DNA of 64,000 bases from Rhodoferax fermentans (GTDB lineage: Bacteria > Pseudomonadota > Gammaproteobacteria > Burkholderiales > Burkholderiaceae_C). Each line of letters begins with the position of its first letter. The first letter of the stretch is position 1. The notes under the pieces were generated by a model that saw nothing but the letters and a program-made list of their open reading frames with translations, ran no database searches and was not told where the DNA came from. The translations under genes and the position numbers were made by a program. The stretch spans positions 1,178,001 through 1,242,000 of the forward strand of contig NZ_MTJN01000002.1 in the NCBI RefSeq assembly GCF_002017865.1, given 5' to 3'. Below, piece after piece: positions 29,439-39,516 of this stretch.

Positions 29439-30289
29439 TGGTTGAACGCCGCCCCTTTTTGACGCTGCTGTCACATGCGGTGCTGGTGCTGGGTGTGCTG
29501 GTGGTGGCGTTTCCGCTGTACCTGACTTTTGTGGCGTCCACCCAGACCTCGCAAGCCATTGTGCAGGCCCCGATGCCGCTGTTGCCCGGCAGCCACCTGA
29601 TCGAGAACTACACCGCAGCGCTCAACGGCACTGGCGGTGGCTCGGGCGGCAAGGCGCCGGTGGGACAGATGATGACGGTGAGCCTGGTCTCCGCCTTGAT
29701 CATCTCGCTCGGCAAAATTGCCATCTCGCTGCTGTCGGCGTTTGCCATTGTGTATTTCCGCTTTCCGTTTCGGATGTTCTTCTTCTGGGCGATTTTTATC
29801 ACCCTGATGTTGCCGGTGGAGGTGCGCATCGGCCCGACCTACAAGGTGGTGTCCGATCTGGGCATGCTCAACAGCTACGCGGGGCTGACCATCCCGCTGA
29901 TTGCCTCGGCCACCGCCACCTTTTTGTTCCGCCAGTTTTTTCTGACCGTACCCGAAGAACTGGTGGAGGCGGCACGTATGGATGGTGCCGGGCCGATGCG
30001 GTTCTTCTGGGACGTGCTGGTGCCGCTGTCCAAAACCTCGATTGCCGCGTTGTTTGTGATCCAGTTCATCTACGGCTGGAACCAGTACCTGTGGCCGCTG
30101 CTGGTGACCACCAGCGAGGACATGTACCCGGTGGTGATTGGCATCAAACGCATGATCTCAGGCGGTGACTCCGAGATGCAGTGGAACGTGGTCATGGCCA
30201 CCGCCGTTTTGGCCATGCTGCCGCCAGCCCTGGTGGTGGTTCTGATGCAGAAGTGGTTTGTCAAAGGGCTGGTGGACACCGAAAAATGA
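29438..30289 (+). CDS. ugpE: Glycerol-3-phosphate ABC transporter permease UgpE
   Basis: The 283-residue second permease has the MalG-like layout: an N-terminal membrane segment, the conserved FVASTQTSQ turn, and the EAA loop [20 protein letters not shown]. It overlaps ugpA by one base and precedes ugpC. The pair UgpA/UgpE forms the channel. Confidence 0.94.
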   Translation: MVERRPFLTLLSHAVLVLGVLVVAFPLYLTFVASTQTSQAIVQAPMPLLPGSHLIENYTAALNGTGGGSGGKAPVGQMMTVSLVSALIISLGKIAISLLSAFAIVYFRFPFRMFFFWAIFITLMLPVEVRIGPTYKVVSDLGMLNSYAGLTIPLIASATATFLFRQFFLTVPEELVEAARMDGAGPMRFFWDVLVPLSKTSIAALFVIQFIYGWNQYLWPLLVTTSEDMYPVVIGIKRMISGGDSEMQWNVVMATAVLAMLPPALVVVLMQKWFVKGLVDTEK

Positions 30290-30352
30290 GCGGCTGGCAC
30301 CACAGCCCAGAATTTGCAGCGCAACCGGGCGCTGCCATCAAAAACAACAACT

Positions 30353-31381
30353 ATGGCCTCGATCACACTTACCAACATCATCAAGCGCTACGGCGCAGGC
30401 AAATCAGCCAACCAGGTCATCCACGGCGTCAACGCCGAGATTGCGGATGGCGAATTTGTGGTCATCGTCGGACCATCGGGTTGCGGCAAATCCACTTTGC
30501 TGCGTATGGTCGCCGGGCTCGAAGAAGTCAGCGGTGGAGAGATTGCCATTGGCAACCGTGTGGTCAACGATCTGGAGCCGTCTGAGCGCGACATCGCCAT
30601 GGTGTTCCAGAACTACGCTCTGTACCCCCACATGACGGTGTTTGACAACATGGCTTATGGCCTGAAGATTGCCAAGGTGCCCAAGGACGAGATCCGGGCT
30701 CGGGTCGACAAGGCCGCCAAAATTCTCGAGATTGGCCCGTTTTTGAACCGCAAGCCGCGTGAACTCTCGGGTGGGCAGCGCCAGCGTGTCGCCATGGGCC
30801 GTGCCATCGTGCGTCAGCCGCAGGTGTTTTTGTTTGACGAACCCTTGAGCAACCTGGACGCCAAGTTACGCGCCCAGACCCGCCTGGAAATCCAAAAACT
30901 ACACCGCGAACTCGGCATCACCTCGCTGTTTGTCACCCACGACCAGGTCGAGGCCATGACGCTGGCACAGCGCATGATGGTGATGAATGCCGGGGTGATG
31001 GAGCAATTCGGCACGCCCGAAGAGGTTTACAACCGCCCGGCCAGCACCTTTGTTGCCGCGTTCATGGGCTCACCGCCAATGAACCTGCTCAAGAGTGCGC
31101 CCGATGCCCCGCCCGACACCATTGTGGGCGTGCGCCCGGAGCATCTGGACATCACCCCCAGCGGCTGGGCGCTGACCGTGGAAGCGGTCGAAATGCTTGG
31201 TGCCGAGCGCCTGACCTATGGCCGCTGGTTACATGGGCAGGCCGACGAACTGGTGATTGTCCGCACCGAAGAGGCTTGCGCGGCGCCCGAATTGGGGCAA
31301 ACTCTGTGTGTGACACCCCGGCCCGGAAAAATTCACCACTTTGACGCTGCCACCGGCAAACGCAAGGACCTTGGCGCATGA
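30353..31381 (+). CDS. ugpC: Glycerol-3-phosphate ABC transporter ATPase UgpC
   Basis: The 342-residue ATPase has Walker [10 protein letters not shown], the Q-loop [10 protein letters not shown], signature [14 protein letters not shown], Walker [17 protein letters not shown], the switch His in VTHDQ, and a MalK-type C-terminal domain ([10 protein letters not shown]). ATG 30353 begins the normal sequence [13 protein letters not shown]; the TTG at 30314 would add an unlikely tail. It overlaps ugpQ by 4 bases. Confidence 0.95.
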   Translation: MASITLTNIIKRYGAGKSANQVIHGVNAEIADGEFVVIVGPSGCGKSTLLRMVAGLEEVSGGEIAIGNRVVNDLEPSERDIAMVFQNYALYPHMTVFDNMAYGLKIAKVPKDEIRARVDKAAKILEIGPFLNRKPRELSGGQRQRVAMGRAIVRQPQVFLFDEPLSNLDAKLRAQTRLEIQKLHRELGITSLFVTHDQVEAMTLAQRMMVMNAGVMEQFGTPEEVYNRPASTFVAAFMGSPPMNLLKSAPDAPPDTIVGVRPEHLDITPSGWALTVEAVEMLGAERLTYGRWLHGQADELVIVRTEEACAAPELGQTLCVTPRPGKIHHFDAATGKRKDLGA

Positions 31382-32157
31382 AAACCACCCCACACGACCA
31401 CCCCTGGCCTTACCCTCGCTGGATTGCCCACCGTGGCGCTGGCAAACTCGCGCCAGAAAACACCTTGTCCGCCTTCCGCACCGGTGCGGCCCACGGCTAC
31501 CGCATGTTTGAGTGCGACGTGAAACTCAGCGCCGACGGTGTGCCGTTTTTGATGCACGACGACACCCTGACCCGCACCACCAACGCGGGCGAAGCGCTGG
31601 GCACCGGCTTGAGCGCCGTGGGTGGTGAGCATCCCTGGAGCACCCTGTCACTGCTGGATGCGGGCAGCTGGCATTCACGCGCGTTTGTGGGTGAGCCCCT
31701 GCCCACCTTTGAAGCCATTGCCCGCTACTGCCGCCACAACGGTTTTGACTTGAACATCGAGATCAAACCCACCCCCGGCACCGACTACCACACCGGCCAG
31801 GTGGTGGCGCAGCATGCGGCGCGGCTGTGGCATGGCGCGGCGGTGCCGCCTTTGCTGACCTCGTTCGAGGTGCCCGCACTGGAAGGTGCGCTACAGGCCC
31901 AACCCGAGCTGCCGCGGGGTTTGCTGCTGGAAAACCTGTGGGATGGCTGGCTGGAAACCGCTCTGAGGCTGGGTTGTGTGGCGATTGTGTGCGACCACTG
32001 CCTGTGGGATGTGGTCACCGTGGCCCAGGCGAAAACCGCCGGACTGCGCACCCTGAGTTACACCGTCAACGACGACGACAACGTGCAAAGGCTGCTGACT
32101 TTGGGCACCGACGCGATCATCACCGACCGGGTCGAGCTGTTCTCACCGGCGCGCTAA
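31378..32157 (+). CDS. ugpQ: Cytoplasmic glycerophosphodiester phosphodiesterase
   Basis: UgpQ hydrolyses imported glycerophosphodiesters to glycerol-3-phosphate and an alcohol. The 259-residue protein shows [25 protein letters not shown] and [12 protein letters not shown], the GDPD catalytic motifs with the paired His, Glu and Asp. There is no signal peptide, fitting the cytosolic enzyme. It ends the ugp operon, overlapping ugpC at ATGA, and overlaps the convergent downstream gene by about 15 bases. Confidence 0.94.
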   Translation: MKTTPHDHPWPYPRWIAHRGAGKLAPENTLSAFRTGAAHGYRMFECDVKLSADGVPFLMHDDTLTRTTNAGEALGTGLSAVGGEHPWSTLSLLDAGSWHSRAFVGEPLPTFEAIARYCRHNGFDLNIEIKPTPGTDYHTGQVVAQHAARLWHGAAVPPLLTSFEVPALEGALQAQPELPRGLLLENLWDGWLETALRLGCVAIVCDHCLWDVVTVAQAKTAGLRTLSYTVNDDDNVQRLLTLGTDAIITDRVELFSPAR

Positions 32158-32412
32158 CAAGCACTGGGTGCTGGCCAGCACCAGCACCAAAGCCAGGTAG
32201 ATGAGCATCTTGCCGTCTCGCCCAAACAACACCAGGCCGGCCAGCAGCACGCCGCAACCCACTACAAAATGAAGAGCTATCTGCCAAGATAGCGTGCGGG
32301 CTACAGCCCGTTCTCCCATCACAAAGCGGGCAAACACCGGCAACAACAGCGCCAGCCACAACGCGGGCGCAAGAAAGTTGAGGACATGGTTGATGGCGGC
32401 CAGAAAACCCAT
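32143..32412 (-). CDS. Small hypothetical membrane protein
   Basis: From ATG 32412 this is an 89-residue protein with three hydrophobic stretches (FLAPALWLALLLPVFARF, IALHFVVGCGVLLAGLVLF and LIYLALVLVLASTQ). A GTG at 32445 would add 11 residues. I do not recognise a family. Its end overlaps the convergent ugpQ end by 15 bases. A possible degenerate copy of the dispersed repeat lies in its middle (32263-32312). Confidence 0.6.
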   Translation of the reverse strand: MGFLAAINHVLNFLAPALWLALLLPVFARFVMGERAVARTLSWQIALHFVVGCGVLLAGLVLFGRDGKMLIYLALVLVLASTQCLLARR

Positions 32413-32482
32413 TAGCGTAGACAATTCGTCAATTTGAGTTGACACTTGTTGAAAATCATACAGTTGATTTTATAATTCCATC

Positions 32483-33742
32483 ATGGCAGTCTGGGCTTTA
32501 GGCATCAATCACACGACCGCACCGCTCGATCTGCGCGGCCGGTTTGCGTTCGCCGTTGACCAAATCACCCCCACCTTACACGCTTTGCGCAGCGCTCTGA
32601 GCCGCCAGCCCGAGGCGGCCCTGATCTCCACCTGCAACCGCACCGAGATTTATTGCGCCTGTGAGCAGCCGCAACTGCAGCACACCCTGGACTGGCTGGC
32701 CCACAGCGGCGGCGTCTCGCCCGAAGTGTTGCGTGCCCATTCCTACACCCTGACCGACGGTTTGGCCGCCCGCCACGCTTTCCGTGTGGCCAGCGGGCTG
32801 GACTCGATGGTGCTCGGTGAACCCCAGATCCTGGGCCAGATCAAGGACGCAGTGCGGGCTGCCGAGGCCGCAGGCTCGTTGGGCACCACGCTGAGCCAGA
32901 TGTTCCAGCGCTCGTTTGCGGTGGCCAAAGAGGTGCGCACCTCCACCGAGATCGGCGCCCACTCCATCAGCATGGCCGCCGCCGCCGTGCGCTTGGCCAG
33001 CCAATTGTTTGAAAACCTCAACGAGGTCAAAGTGCTGTTTGTGGGTGCGGGCGAGATGATCGACCTGTGCGCCACCCACTTTGCCGCCAAAAACCCCAAA
33101 AGCATGGTCATTGCCAACCGCACGCTGTCGCGCGGTGAAGAATTGGCCAGCAAGTTTGGCGCCGAGGTGATGTGCTTGGCCGACCTGCCGGACCGCCTGC
33201 ATGAGTTTGACGCGGTGGTGAGCTGCACCGCCAGCACCCTGCCGCTGATCGGACTGGGCTCGGTCGAACGCGCTTTGAAAAAACGCCGCCGCCGCCCGAT
33301 GTTCATGGTTGACCTGGCGGTGCCGCGTGACATCGAGATCGAGGTCAAGGAGCTCGAAGACGTGTACCTCTACACCGTGGACGATCTGGCTGGTGTGGTG
33401 CAAACCGCCCAGGCCAACCGCCAGGCTGCGGTGGCACAGGCCGAAGCGATTGTGGACGCCGGGGTACAGAGCTTTTTGCACTGGGTTGACCAGCGCAGCA
33501 CGGTGCCACTGATCCAGGCGCTCAACGCCCAGGCCGACGCCTGGCGCAACGCCGAGATGGCACGCGCCCGCAAACTGCTGCTCAAGGGTGAAGACATCGA
33601 CAGCGTGCTCGAAGCCCTGTCCAAAGGCATCACCCAGAAGATGCTGCACGGCGCCATGGCCGAGCTGCGTGCCGGAGATTCGGCCGCACGTGAACGCGCC
33701 AGCGCGGCCGTCCAGCACTTTTTCCTGCGCAAAGAGCGTTAG
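32483..33742 (+). CDS. hemA: Glutamyl-tRNA reductase
   Basis: HemA reduces glutamyl-tRNA to glutamate-1-semialdehyde, the first committed step of C5 haem synthesis. The 419-residue protein shows [10 protein letters not shown], the catalytic Cys51 in [26 protein letters not shown], and the NADPH domain [10 protein letters not shown]. It is followed by prfA and prmC in the classic order. Confidence 0.97.
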   Translation: MAVWALGINHTTAPLDLRGRFAFAVDQITPTLHALRSALSRQPEAALISTCNRTEIYCACEQPQLQHTLDWLAHSGGVSPEVLRAHSYTLTDGLAARHAFRVASGLDSMVLGEPQILGQIKDAVRAAEAAGSLGTTLSQMFQRSFAVAKEVRTSTEIGAHSISMAAAAVRLASQLFENLNEVKVLFVGAGEMIDLCATHFAAKNPKSMVIANRTLSRGEELASKFGAEVMCLADLPDRLHEFDAVVSCTASTLPLIGLGSVERALKKRRRRPMFMVDLAVPRDIEIEVKELEDVYLYTVDDLAGVVQTAQANRQAAVAQAEAIVDAGVQSFLHWVDQRSTVPLIQALNAQADAWRNAEMARARKLLLKGEDIDSVLEALSKGITQKMLHGAMAELRAGDSAARERASAAVQHFFLRKER

Positions 33743-33894
33743 CTGTCCTGACCTGGATCACCCGGGTGGCACCCAGGCGTGCCAGCATCGGGCACTTGAC
33801 CCACATGGCCTTGGCGGGCCTCTTGCGCCAACCCCACACGGCTGCCGACCCATCGTCGGCCAAGCCACCCCAACAGACATCGGACCCCAAACCC

Positions 33895-34989
33895 ATGAAA
33901 CCTTTTTTGCGCCAACAACTCGCCCGCTACGCCGACCGCCTGGGTGAGCTTGAATTTTTGCTCTCGCGCCAGGACATCATGAGCGACATGGCCCAGTTTC
34001 TGGTGCTCTCGCGTGAACACACCGACGTAGCCGCGGTTGCCAGCCGCTGGTTGCGTTACCAGCAGCGTGAAGCCGACCTAGCAGGTGCCCAGGAGATGCT
34101 CAAAGACGCGGCCGACGACGCCGAGATGCTGGCCATGGCGCAGGAAGAGATCGACGCGGCCAACGCCGAGCTGGCCCAGCTGGAAGCCGAGTTGCAACGC
34201 ATGTTGCTGCCCAAAGACCCGGACGACGCACGCCCGGCCTTTGTGGAAATCCGCGCCGGCACCGGTGGTGACGAGTCCGCCCTGTTTGCCGCTGACCTGG
34301 CGCGCATGTACCTGCGCTACTGCGACCGCAAAGGCTGGAAACACGAGGTGATGAGTGAGTCCGCCAGTGAACTCGGCGGTTACAAAGAACTGGTGTTGCG
34401 CATCGAAGGTGACAATGTTTATGGCGCCCTCAAGTTCGAGTCCGGCGGCCACCGCGTGCAACGTGTGCCGGTGACAGAAACCCAGGGTCGCATCCACACC
34501 AGCGCCGCCACCGTGGCGGTGATGGCCGAGCCCGACGAGGCTGAGGCGATCAAGATCAACCCGAGTGACCTGCGCATCGACACCTACCGCGCCAGCGGCG
34601 CCGGTGGCCAGCACATCAACAAAACCGATTCGGCGGTGCGCATCACCCACCTGCCCACCGGCATCGTAGCCGAATGCCAGGACGGTCGCAGCCAACACAG
34701 CAACAAAGCGCAAGCGCTCAAGGTGCTGACCGCCCGCATCCAGGAAAAAGACCGCTCGGAACGCGCCGCCAAGGAGTCGGCCGAGCGCAAAAGCCTGGTC
34801 GGCAGCGGTGACCGCAGCGACCGCATCCGCACTTATAACTTCCCGCAAGGCCGCCTGACCGACCACCGCATCAACCTGACACTGTACAAATTGCTGACCA
34901 TCATGGAAGGCGATCTGGACGATGTGGTGAACGCGCTGCAGGCCCATGAGGCGGCTGAGCAGCTGGCGGCGCTGGAACTCAATAGCTGA
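33895..34989 (+). CDS. prfA: Peptide chain release factor 1
   Basis: RF1 ends translation at UAA and UAG. From ATG 33895 the protein has 364 residues. The upstream in-frame extension from 33766 ([14 protein letters not shown]) does not resemble RF1 and is left out. It has the GGQ motif (GAGGQHIN) for peptidyl-tRNA hydrolysis. The codon-recognition tripeptide is PVT ([14 protein letters not shown]), the PxT form that separates RF1 from the SPF of RF2. It lies between hemA and prmC. Confidence 0.96.
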   Translation: MKPFLRQQLARYADRLGELEFLLSRQDIMSDMAQFLVLSREHTDVAAVASRWLRYQQREADLAGAQEMLKDAADDAEMLAMAQEEIDAANAELAQLEAELQRMLLPKDPDDARPAFVEIRAGTGGDESALFAADLARMYLRYCDRKGWKHEVMSESASELGGYKELVLRIEGDNVYGALKFESGGHRVQRVPVTETQGRIHTSAATVAVMAEPDEAEAIKINPSDLRIDTYRASGAGGQHINKTDSAVRITHLPTGIVAECQDGRSQHSNKAQALKVLTARIQEKDRSERAAKESAERKSLVGSGDRSDRIRTYNFPQGRLTDHRINLTLYKLLTIMEGDLDDVVNALQAHEAAEQLAALELNS

Positions 34990-34999
34990 CGCTTTATAT

Positions 35000-35055
35000 G
35001 CAAAATCTTGCTCTAGCCCTTATACAACAAGGGCTAGCAGCTCCATAAAACATAG
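35000..35055. repeat. Dispersed palindromic repeat between prfA and prmC
   Basis: This copy reads CTTGCTCTAGCCCTTATACA, ACAAGGGCTAGCAGCTCC, with arms CTAGCCCTT/AAGGGCTAG. It fills almost the whole gap between prfA and prmC and ends 6 bases before the prmC start, so it would be transcribed. Confidence 0.82.
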
Positions 35056-35060
35056 TACCC

Positions 35061-35906
35061 ATGACACAAACACCTCCCACCCTGGCGCAAGCGCTGGTCG
35101 GGTTACAACAGCGTGGCCTGGATCGGCTGGACGCCCAGCTGCTGCTGTTGCATGTGCTGGGCCAGCCAGACACCCAGCGCGGCTGGTTGATGGCGCACGA
35201 CACCGATGTGCTGCCCTCCGCCAAGCAGGCCGAACTGAACACCCTGGTGCAGCGCCGTCTGGCCGGGGAGCCGCTGGCCTACCTGACCGGTTACAAGGCG
35301 TTTTACGGGCTGGAACTGCAAGTCAGTCCCGACGTGCTGGTGCCGCGCCCCGACACCGAAACCCTGGTGGACTGGGCACTGGAGTTGCTGCCCGACACCA
35401 CAGCACGTGTGCTGGACCTGGGCACCGGCAGCGGTGCGATTGCGCTGGCACTCAAAGCCACACGCCTGGCACTGGATGTTTGGGCCACTGACATGAGTCC
35501 GACAGCACTCGCCGTAGCGCAAACCAATGCACAACGCCTGCAACTGGAAGTGACGTTTAACCAAGGCCCGTGGCTGGCTGCCCTGCCCGCTGGCACGCCC
35601 CGGTTTGATGCCATTGTCTCGAACCCACCCTACATCGTCGACCAAGACCCGCATCTGGCAGCCTTGAGGTTTGAACCGATTCAGGCACTGACCAGTGGCA
35701 CGGATGGCCTGGATGACCTGCGCCAGATCATCAGCGCCGCACCTGCCCATCTGCAAGCTGGCGGCTGGCTGCTGCTGGAACATGGTTACGACCAGTCTGC
35801 CGCCGTGCGGCAACTGCTGACCCAAGAGGGTTTTGGCCAGGTCCAGTCGCGCTGTGACCTGGCGGGGATTGAGCGCTGCAGCGGCGGCCGCTTGGCACCC
35901 ACTTGA
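35061..35906 (+). CDS. prmC: Release-factor glutamine methyltransferase
   Basis: PrmC methylates the Gln of the GGQ motif in RF1 and RF2. The 281-residue protein has an N-terminal helical domain, the SAM motif VLDLGTGSGAIALAL and the NPPY active site (VSNPPYIVD). It follows prfA, its substrate gene, as in many bacteria, with a dispersed repeat between them. Confidence 0.96.
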   Translation: MTQTPPTLAQALVGLQQRGLDRLDAQLLLLHVLGQPDTQRGWLMAHDTDVLPSAKQAELNTLVQRRLAGEPLAYLTGYKAFYGLELQVSPDVLVPRPDTETLVDWALELLPDTTARVLDLGTGSGAIALALKATRLALDVWATDMSPTALAVAQTNAQRLQLEVTFNQGPWLAALPAGTPRFDAIVSNPPYIVDQDPHLAALRFEPIQALTSGTDGLDDLRQIISAAPAHLQAGGWLLLEHGYDQSAAVRQLLTQEGFGQVQSRCDLAGIERCSGGRLAPT

Positions 35907-36020
35907 CTGTCAACCCGCATCACAGGCGATACATCACCCAGCGGGTGAACACATCCGCCCCAAGGGGCCAAGCACCGAAGACTCAAGCCAGCCATCACCA
36001 CCCGGTGCGGACAAGTCCCC

Positions 36021-37040
36021 TCAAAAGCCTTCCAGCACAATCTTGCCGCGCGCCTTGCCACTCTCGATCAGCGCGTGGGCGCGGCGCAGATTCTCCGCAG
36101 TCACCAAACCAAAGTGGTCCGCCAGCGTGGTTTTGAGGGTGCCGGCGTCCACCAACTGGCTGACCCGTTCCAGAAGTTCGTGCTGGCGCACCATGTCGGG
36201 GGTCTTGAACAGCGGCCGGGTGAACATCAGCTCCCAGTGCAGCGAAATGGATTTGCGTTTGAGGGGCATCACATCCAGTTTGGCCGGATCATCGATCAGG
36301 GCCAGTTTGCCCTGCGGTTTCAAGGCCAAGATGATCTGATCGGCGTGCTGGTCGGTATGTGTCAGGCTGGCGACCAGATCAACTTCCTCGATGCCCAAAC
36401 GTTGGAGCTCGTTGAACAGCGGCAAGCTGTGGTCGATCACCATATGTGCGCCCAGGCCCAGCAACCAGTCGCGGGTTTCTGGCCGTGATGCGGTGCCGAT
36501 GACCCGCAATTGGGTGAGTTGCCGGGCCAGTTGCACCAGGATCGAGCCCACACCGCCGGCGGCGCCCACCACCAGCAGGGTTTGACCTGCGCCACCGCCC
36601 TCGGGCACACCCAGTCGGTCAAACAACATTTCCCAAGCGGTGATCGCGGTCAGCGGCAAAGCAGCGGCCTCGGCCTGGCTGATGGAGCGCGGTTTATGGC
36701 CCACGATGCGTTCGTCCACCAGGTTGTACTCGGCATACGAGCCCGGGCGGTCAATCACACCGGCGTAAAAGATCTCGTCCCCTGGTTGGAACAAGCTGAC
36801 ATCGGCACCCACCGACTCCACCGTGCCCACAGCATCCCAGCCCAGCACACGCGGCTCTGGCGTGGGGACGTTGCGGCGCAGCTTGGTGTCCACCGGGTTG
36901 ACGGCCACCGCGTGGATCTTGACCAACAGGTCACGCGGGCCGGGCTGGGGAACGGGCAAATCTGTCTCGAACAGGGCTTGTGGGTCGCTGATGGGCAGAC
37001 CATGCTGGTGATAAACAATCGCTTTCAAAGGAGACTCCAT
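36021..37040 (-). CDS. Zinc-type alcohol dehydrogenase-like (MDR) oxidoreductase
   Basis: This NADPH-dependent medium-chain reductase of 339 residues belongs to the quinone oxidoreductase-like zinc-binding alcohol dehydrogenase group. It shows KIHAVAVNPVDTKLRR, VLGWDAVGTVESVGADV, the nucleotide motif VVGAAGGVGSILVQLA and a C-terminal GKARGKIVLEGF. The usual structural zinc cysteines are absent, as is common in this group. ATG 37040 is preferred over 37079. It is divergent from a LysR gene. Confidence 0.88.
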   Translation of the reverse strand: MESPLKAIVYHQHGLPISDPQALFETDLPVPQPGPRDLLVKIHAVAVNPVDTKLRRNVPTPEPRVLGWDAVGTVESVGADVSLFQPGDEIFYAGVIDRPGSYAEYNLVDERIVGHKPRSISQAEAAALPLTAITAWEMLFDRLGVPEGGGAGQTLLVVGAAGGVGSILVQLARQLTQLRVIGTASRPETRDWLLGLGAHMVIDHSLPLFNELQRLGIEEVDLVASLTHTDQHADQIILALKPQGKLALIDDPAKLDVMPLKRKSISLHWELMFTRPLFKTPDMVRQHELLERVSQLVDAGTLKTTLADHFGLVTAENLRRAHALIESGKARGKIVLEGF

Positions 37041-37110
37041 GGGTTTGGGAACAAGCTGTCGACTGTGACAGCGAAACACCTGACAATAAAGCGCTTTGCC
37101 ATTGGAACTG

Positions 37111-37129
37111 TTTCAACCAGCATTTGAAA
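37111..37129. promoter_or_regulatory. Candidate LysR autoregulatory operator
   Basis: TTTCAA-N7-TTGAAA forms a short inverted repeat immediately before the ATG of the LysR gene, in the gap to the divergent alcohol dehydrogenase gene. The position would suit repression of the regulator itself. Evidence is symmetry only. Confidence 0.25.
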
Positions 37130-38026
37130 ATGATCGCCCTGCAAGACCTCCAATTCCTGGTGCGTGCCGGGCGCGCGACCAGCCTGTCAGAAGCAGCGCG
37201 GGCCACCGGTATCTCGCCGGCCGCAGGCAGCGCGCTGGTCAAACGGCTGGAAGCCGAGCTGGGCATCAAGCTGTTTGTGCGCTCTACCCGCAGCCTGCGC
37301 CCCAGTGCGCAGGCGCTGGCCTTTCTGGCCGAGTGTGAGGAGGGCCTGGCGCGGATCGAACTGGCGCGCGAAAGACTGCAGGCCGGGCGCCAGGTGATGC
37401 GCGGGCGCATCCAGCTCTCGCTGCCTTCGGATCTGGGGCGCAACCAGGTGTTGACCTGGTTACATGCGTTTCGAGGACGTCATCCTGAGGTGAGCCTGGG
37501 GCTGCAGATCTCGGACCGGATCGCCGAGGTCTACCGCGAACAGGTCGATGTGGCACTGCGTTATGGTGAACCCAAGGATTCAAGCCTGGTGGCGCTGCCC
37601 ATCGCACCGCACAACCAGCGCGTCTTGTGCGCCTCACCCGCCTATCTGGCGCAACACGGGCGCCCGCAGGAGCCCAAGGACCTCAAACAGCACAACTGCC
37701 TGAGTTTTATGCTGAGTGACCGCAACCACGACAACTGGCAGTTTGTGCGCGACCAGACCAAGCTCACCGTGCGGGTCACTGGGGCCATCCAATGTGACGA
37801 CGGTGACGCGGTCCGGCATCTGGCGCGCATGGGCGCGGGCATCGCCTACAAATCGCGCCTGGATGTGCACCAGGACCTGAAGCAGGGAACCCTGATCGCT
37901 TTGTGCGAAGACTGGCAGGGTGAACCTGCACCGCTTTACATGGCCTGCCCCGACCGCAGTCAGCTGCGACCACCGGTGTTGGCGCTGCGCAGCTTTTTGA
38001 TCGAGAAAATCAACGCCCTGGATTGA
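37130..38026 (+). CDS. LysR-family transcriptional regulator
   Basis: The 298-residue regulator has an N-terminal helix-turn-helix (LQFLVRAGRATSLSEAARAT, then GSALVKRLEAELGIKLF) and a LysR effector domain. ATG 37130 is chosen over the TTG 6 bases earlier. It is divergent from the MDR oxidoreductase, which is its likely target. The group resembles the CrgA/DsdC-like subset (SLRPSAQALAFLAECEEG), but the ligand is unknown. Confidence 0.92.
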   Translation: MIALQDLQFLVRAGRATSLSEAARATGISPAAGSALVKRLEAELGIKLFVRSTRSLRPSAQALAFLAECEEGLARIELARERLQAGRQVMRGRIQLSLPSDLGRNQVLTWLHAFRGRHPEVSLGLQISDRIAEVYREQVDVALRYGEPKDSSLVALPIAPHNQRVLCASPAYLAQHGRPQEPKDLKQHNCLSFMLSDRNHDNWQFVRDQTKLTVRVTGAIQCDDGDAVRHLARMGAGIAYKSRLDVHQDLKQGTLIALCEDWQGEPAPLYMACPDRSQLRPPVLALRSFLIEKINALD

Positions 38027-38145
38027 GGCCGCCTCCACACGAGTGACATGCCTGTTGCCCTGGGTTGAACCATGTAACAGGTGCACTGTTGGACAATGGG
38101 TGACTTGTGCCGTTTGGCTGTACCAACCCTCTTTGAACCAACACC

Positions 38146-38379
38146 ATGCCAACCACCACCCCCGCCCTGCCCGCCGATGTCAGCGACCGCCTGACCAATC
38201 TGGAGATCAAGGCCAGCTTTTCTGAGGACCTGCTCGACAAACTCGACCAGATCATCATCCGCCAGCAAGATCAGATTGATCGCCTGACACAAGAGCTGCA
38301 ATGGCTGCGCCAGCAGGCGCCAGCGGAAGGTGCGGCCACGCCACGCAGCCTGCGTGATGAGCTGCCACCGCACTACTGA
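38146..38379 (+). CDS. slyX: SlyX-family protein
   Basis: This short protein of 77 residues is mostly one coiled coil. It shows LTNLEIKASFSEDLLDKLDQ and ends with the SlyX signature LRDELPPHY. The function of the family is not known. It stands alone between the LysR gene and grxD. Confidence 0.88.
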   Translation: MPTTTPALPADVSDRLTNLEIKASFSEDLLDKLDQIIIRQQDQIDRLTQELQWLRQQAPAEGAATPRSLRDELPPHY

Positions 38380-38472
38380 GCCACAGACCCCGCGCGTATC
38401 AGGGTTATCCGGCCTGGCCGCCTGGTTGAAAGTGAAATAATTGCGCCCATTCTTTTCCGAGGACACCACCCC

Positions 38473-38796
38473 ATGAGCGACACCCAACAACGCATTGACG
38501 AACTGGTCAAGCACAACGACATCCTGCTGTTCATGAAGGGCACCGCCAGTTTTCCCCAGTGTGGTTTTTCAGGTCGCGCGATACAGGTCCTCAAGGCCTG
38601 TGGTGTGGAACCCAAGGCCATCACCACCGTCAACGTGCTTGAGGACGCCGAGATCCGCGAAGGCATCAAGGGTTACAGCAACTGGCCGACCATTCCGCAG
38701 CTCTACATCAAGGGTGAGTTCATCGGCGGCTCCGACATCATGATGGAGATGTTCGAGAGCGGCGAGCTGCAGACCTTGCTGGGCAAACCGGCCTGA
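38473..38796 (+). CDS. grxD: Monothiol glutaredoxin, Grx4 type
   Basis: This 107-residue monothiol glutaredoxin carries and delivers Fe-S clusters. The active site CGFS is at 30-33. Family segments are ILLFMKGTASFPQCGFS, NWPTIPQLYIKGEFIGG and DIMMEMFESGEL. It has a good ribosome site (GAGGACACC). It is convergent with the lytic transglycosylase gene. Confidence 0.96.
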   Translation: MSDTQQRIDELVKHNDILLFMKGTASFPQCGFSGRAIQVLKACGVEPKAITTVNVLEDAEIREGIKGYSNWPTIPQLYIKGEFIGGSDIMMEMFESGELQTLLGKPA

Positions 38797-38811
38797 GTCA
38801 GGCCAGCCTGC

Positions 38812-39468
38812 TCAGTGCTCCCACAGACGCCGCGCGCCGAGCACGGCGTCCGGGTAGGGCGACTTGCCACGCGAGCCGTTGTAACGCCCCAGCGCCATAA
38901 ACAGGTTGCCGTTCTCGCGGTCGAGGTAGTGGCGCAAAATCACGCAGCCAAAACGCAGGTTGGTCTGCATGTGGAATAACTTGCCAGCATCACCATCCCC
39001 CAGCAAACGGGTCCAGAACGGCATCACCTGCATGTAGCCACGCGCGCCCGCACTGCTCACCGCAAATTTGCGGAAGTTGCTCTCCACCTGGATCAGACCC
39101 AGCACCAGCGCCACATCCAGGCCAGCGCGTTTGCTCTCGTACCAGACGGTTTGTAGAAATTCCTTGCGGGTCTCGAAATCCGTTTTTTTCTTCTTGAGCC
39201 GTTCACTCATGGTGCCGAGCCAACGCAAGTAGTCCAGGCGCGATTCGGTGTCCACGAACTCGGGCACCGGCGGTGCATGGTTGGTCACGGCCGAACTCAG
39301 CGCGGTGCGCACCGAATCCATCAGCGGCTCTTCGGCCTGGTTGCCGGCCCAGGATTGCTCTTGAATAATGAGCAATCCAAACCCAATGGACAAAGGCCAG
39401 GCACCTAAAACCGTCTTAACAAGCTGCCGTCGACCGGGCAGCACCGGGTGGTCAACGCCCATCAGCAT
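38812..39468 (-). CDS. Exported lytic transglycosylase, SLT family
   Basis: This enzyme probably cleaves peptidoglycan glycan strands. An N-terminal hydrophobic segment (VLGAWPLSIGFGLLII) after an RRQLVK patch suggests export. The SLT domain holds the catalytic Glu in LGLIQVESNF, then AVSSAGARGYMQVMPFW and ALGRYNGSRG. Possible starts are GTG 39483, ATG 39468 and ATG 39462. It lies 33 bases downstream of proS on the same strand, so the two may share a transcript. Confidence 0.9.
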   Translation of the reverse strand: MLMGVDHPVLPGRRQLVKTVLGAWPLSIGFGLLIIQEQSWAGNQAEEPLMDSVRTALSSAVTNHAPPVPEFVDTESRLDYLRWLGTMSERLKKKKTDFETRKEFLQTVWYESKRAGLDVALVLGLIQVESNFRKFAVSSAGARGYMQVMPFWTRLLGDGDAGKLFHMQTNLRFGCVILRHYLDRENGNLFMALGRYNGSRGKSPYPDAVLGARRLWEH

Positions 39469-39516
39469 CAGACCGCCAGGCACCCACCCGCTTGTCCAAG
39501 CGCCATGTCGACCCCG

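Noticed and set aside
33766..33894. N-terminal extension of prfA
   Set aside because: Residues before ATG 33895 do not resemble RF1, which normally begins close to this ATG.
38789..38803. GGCCTGA-G-TCAGGCC hairpin after grxD as a terminator
   Set aside because: The loop is one base and there is no T-run on either strand.
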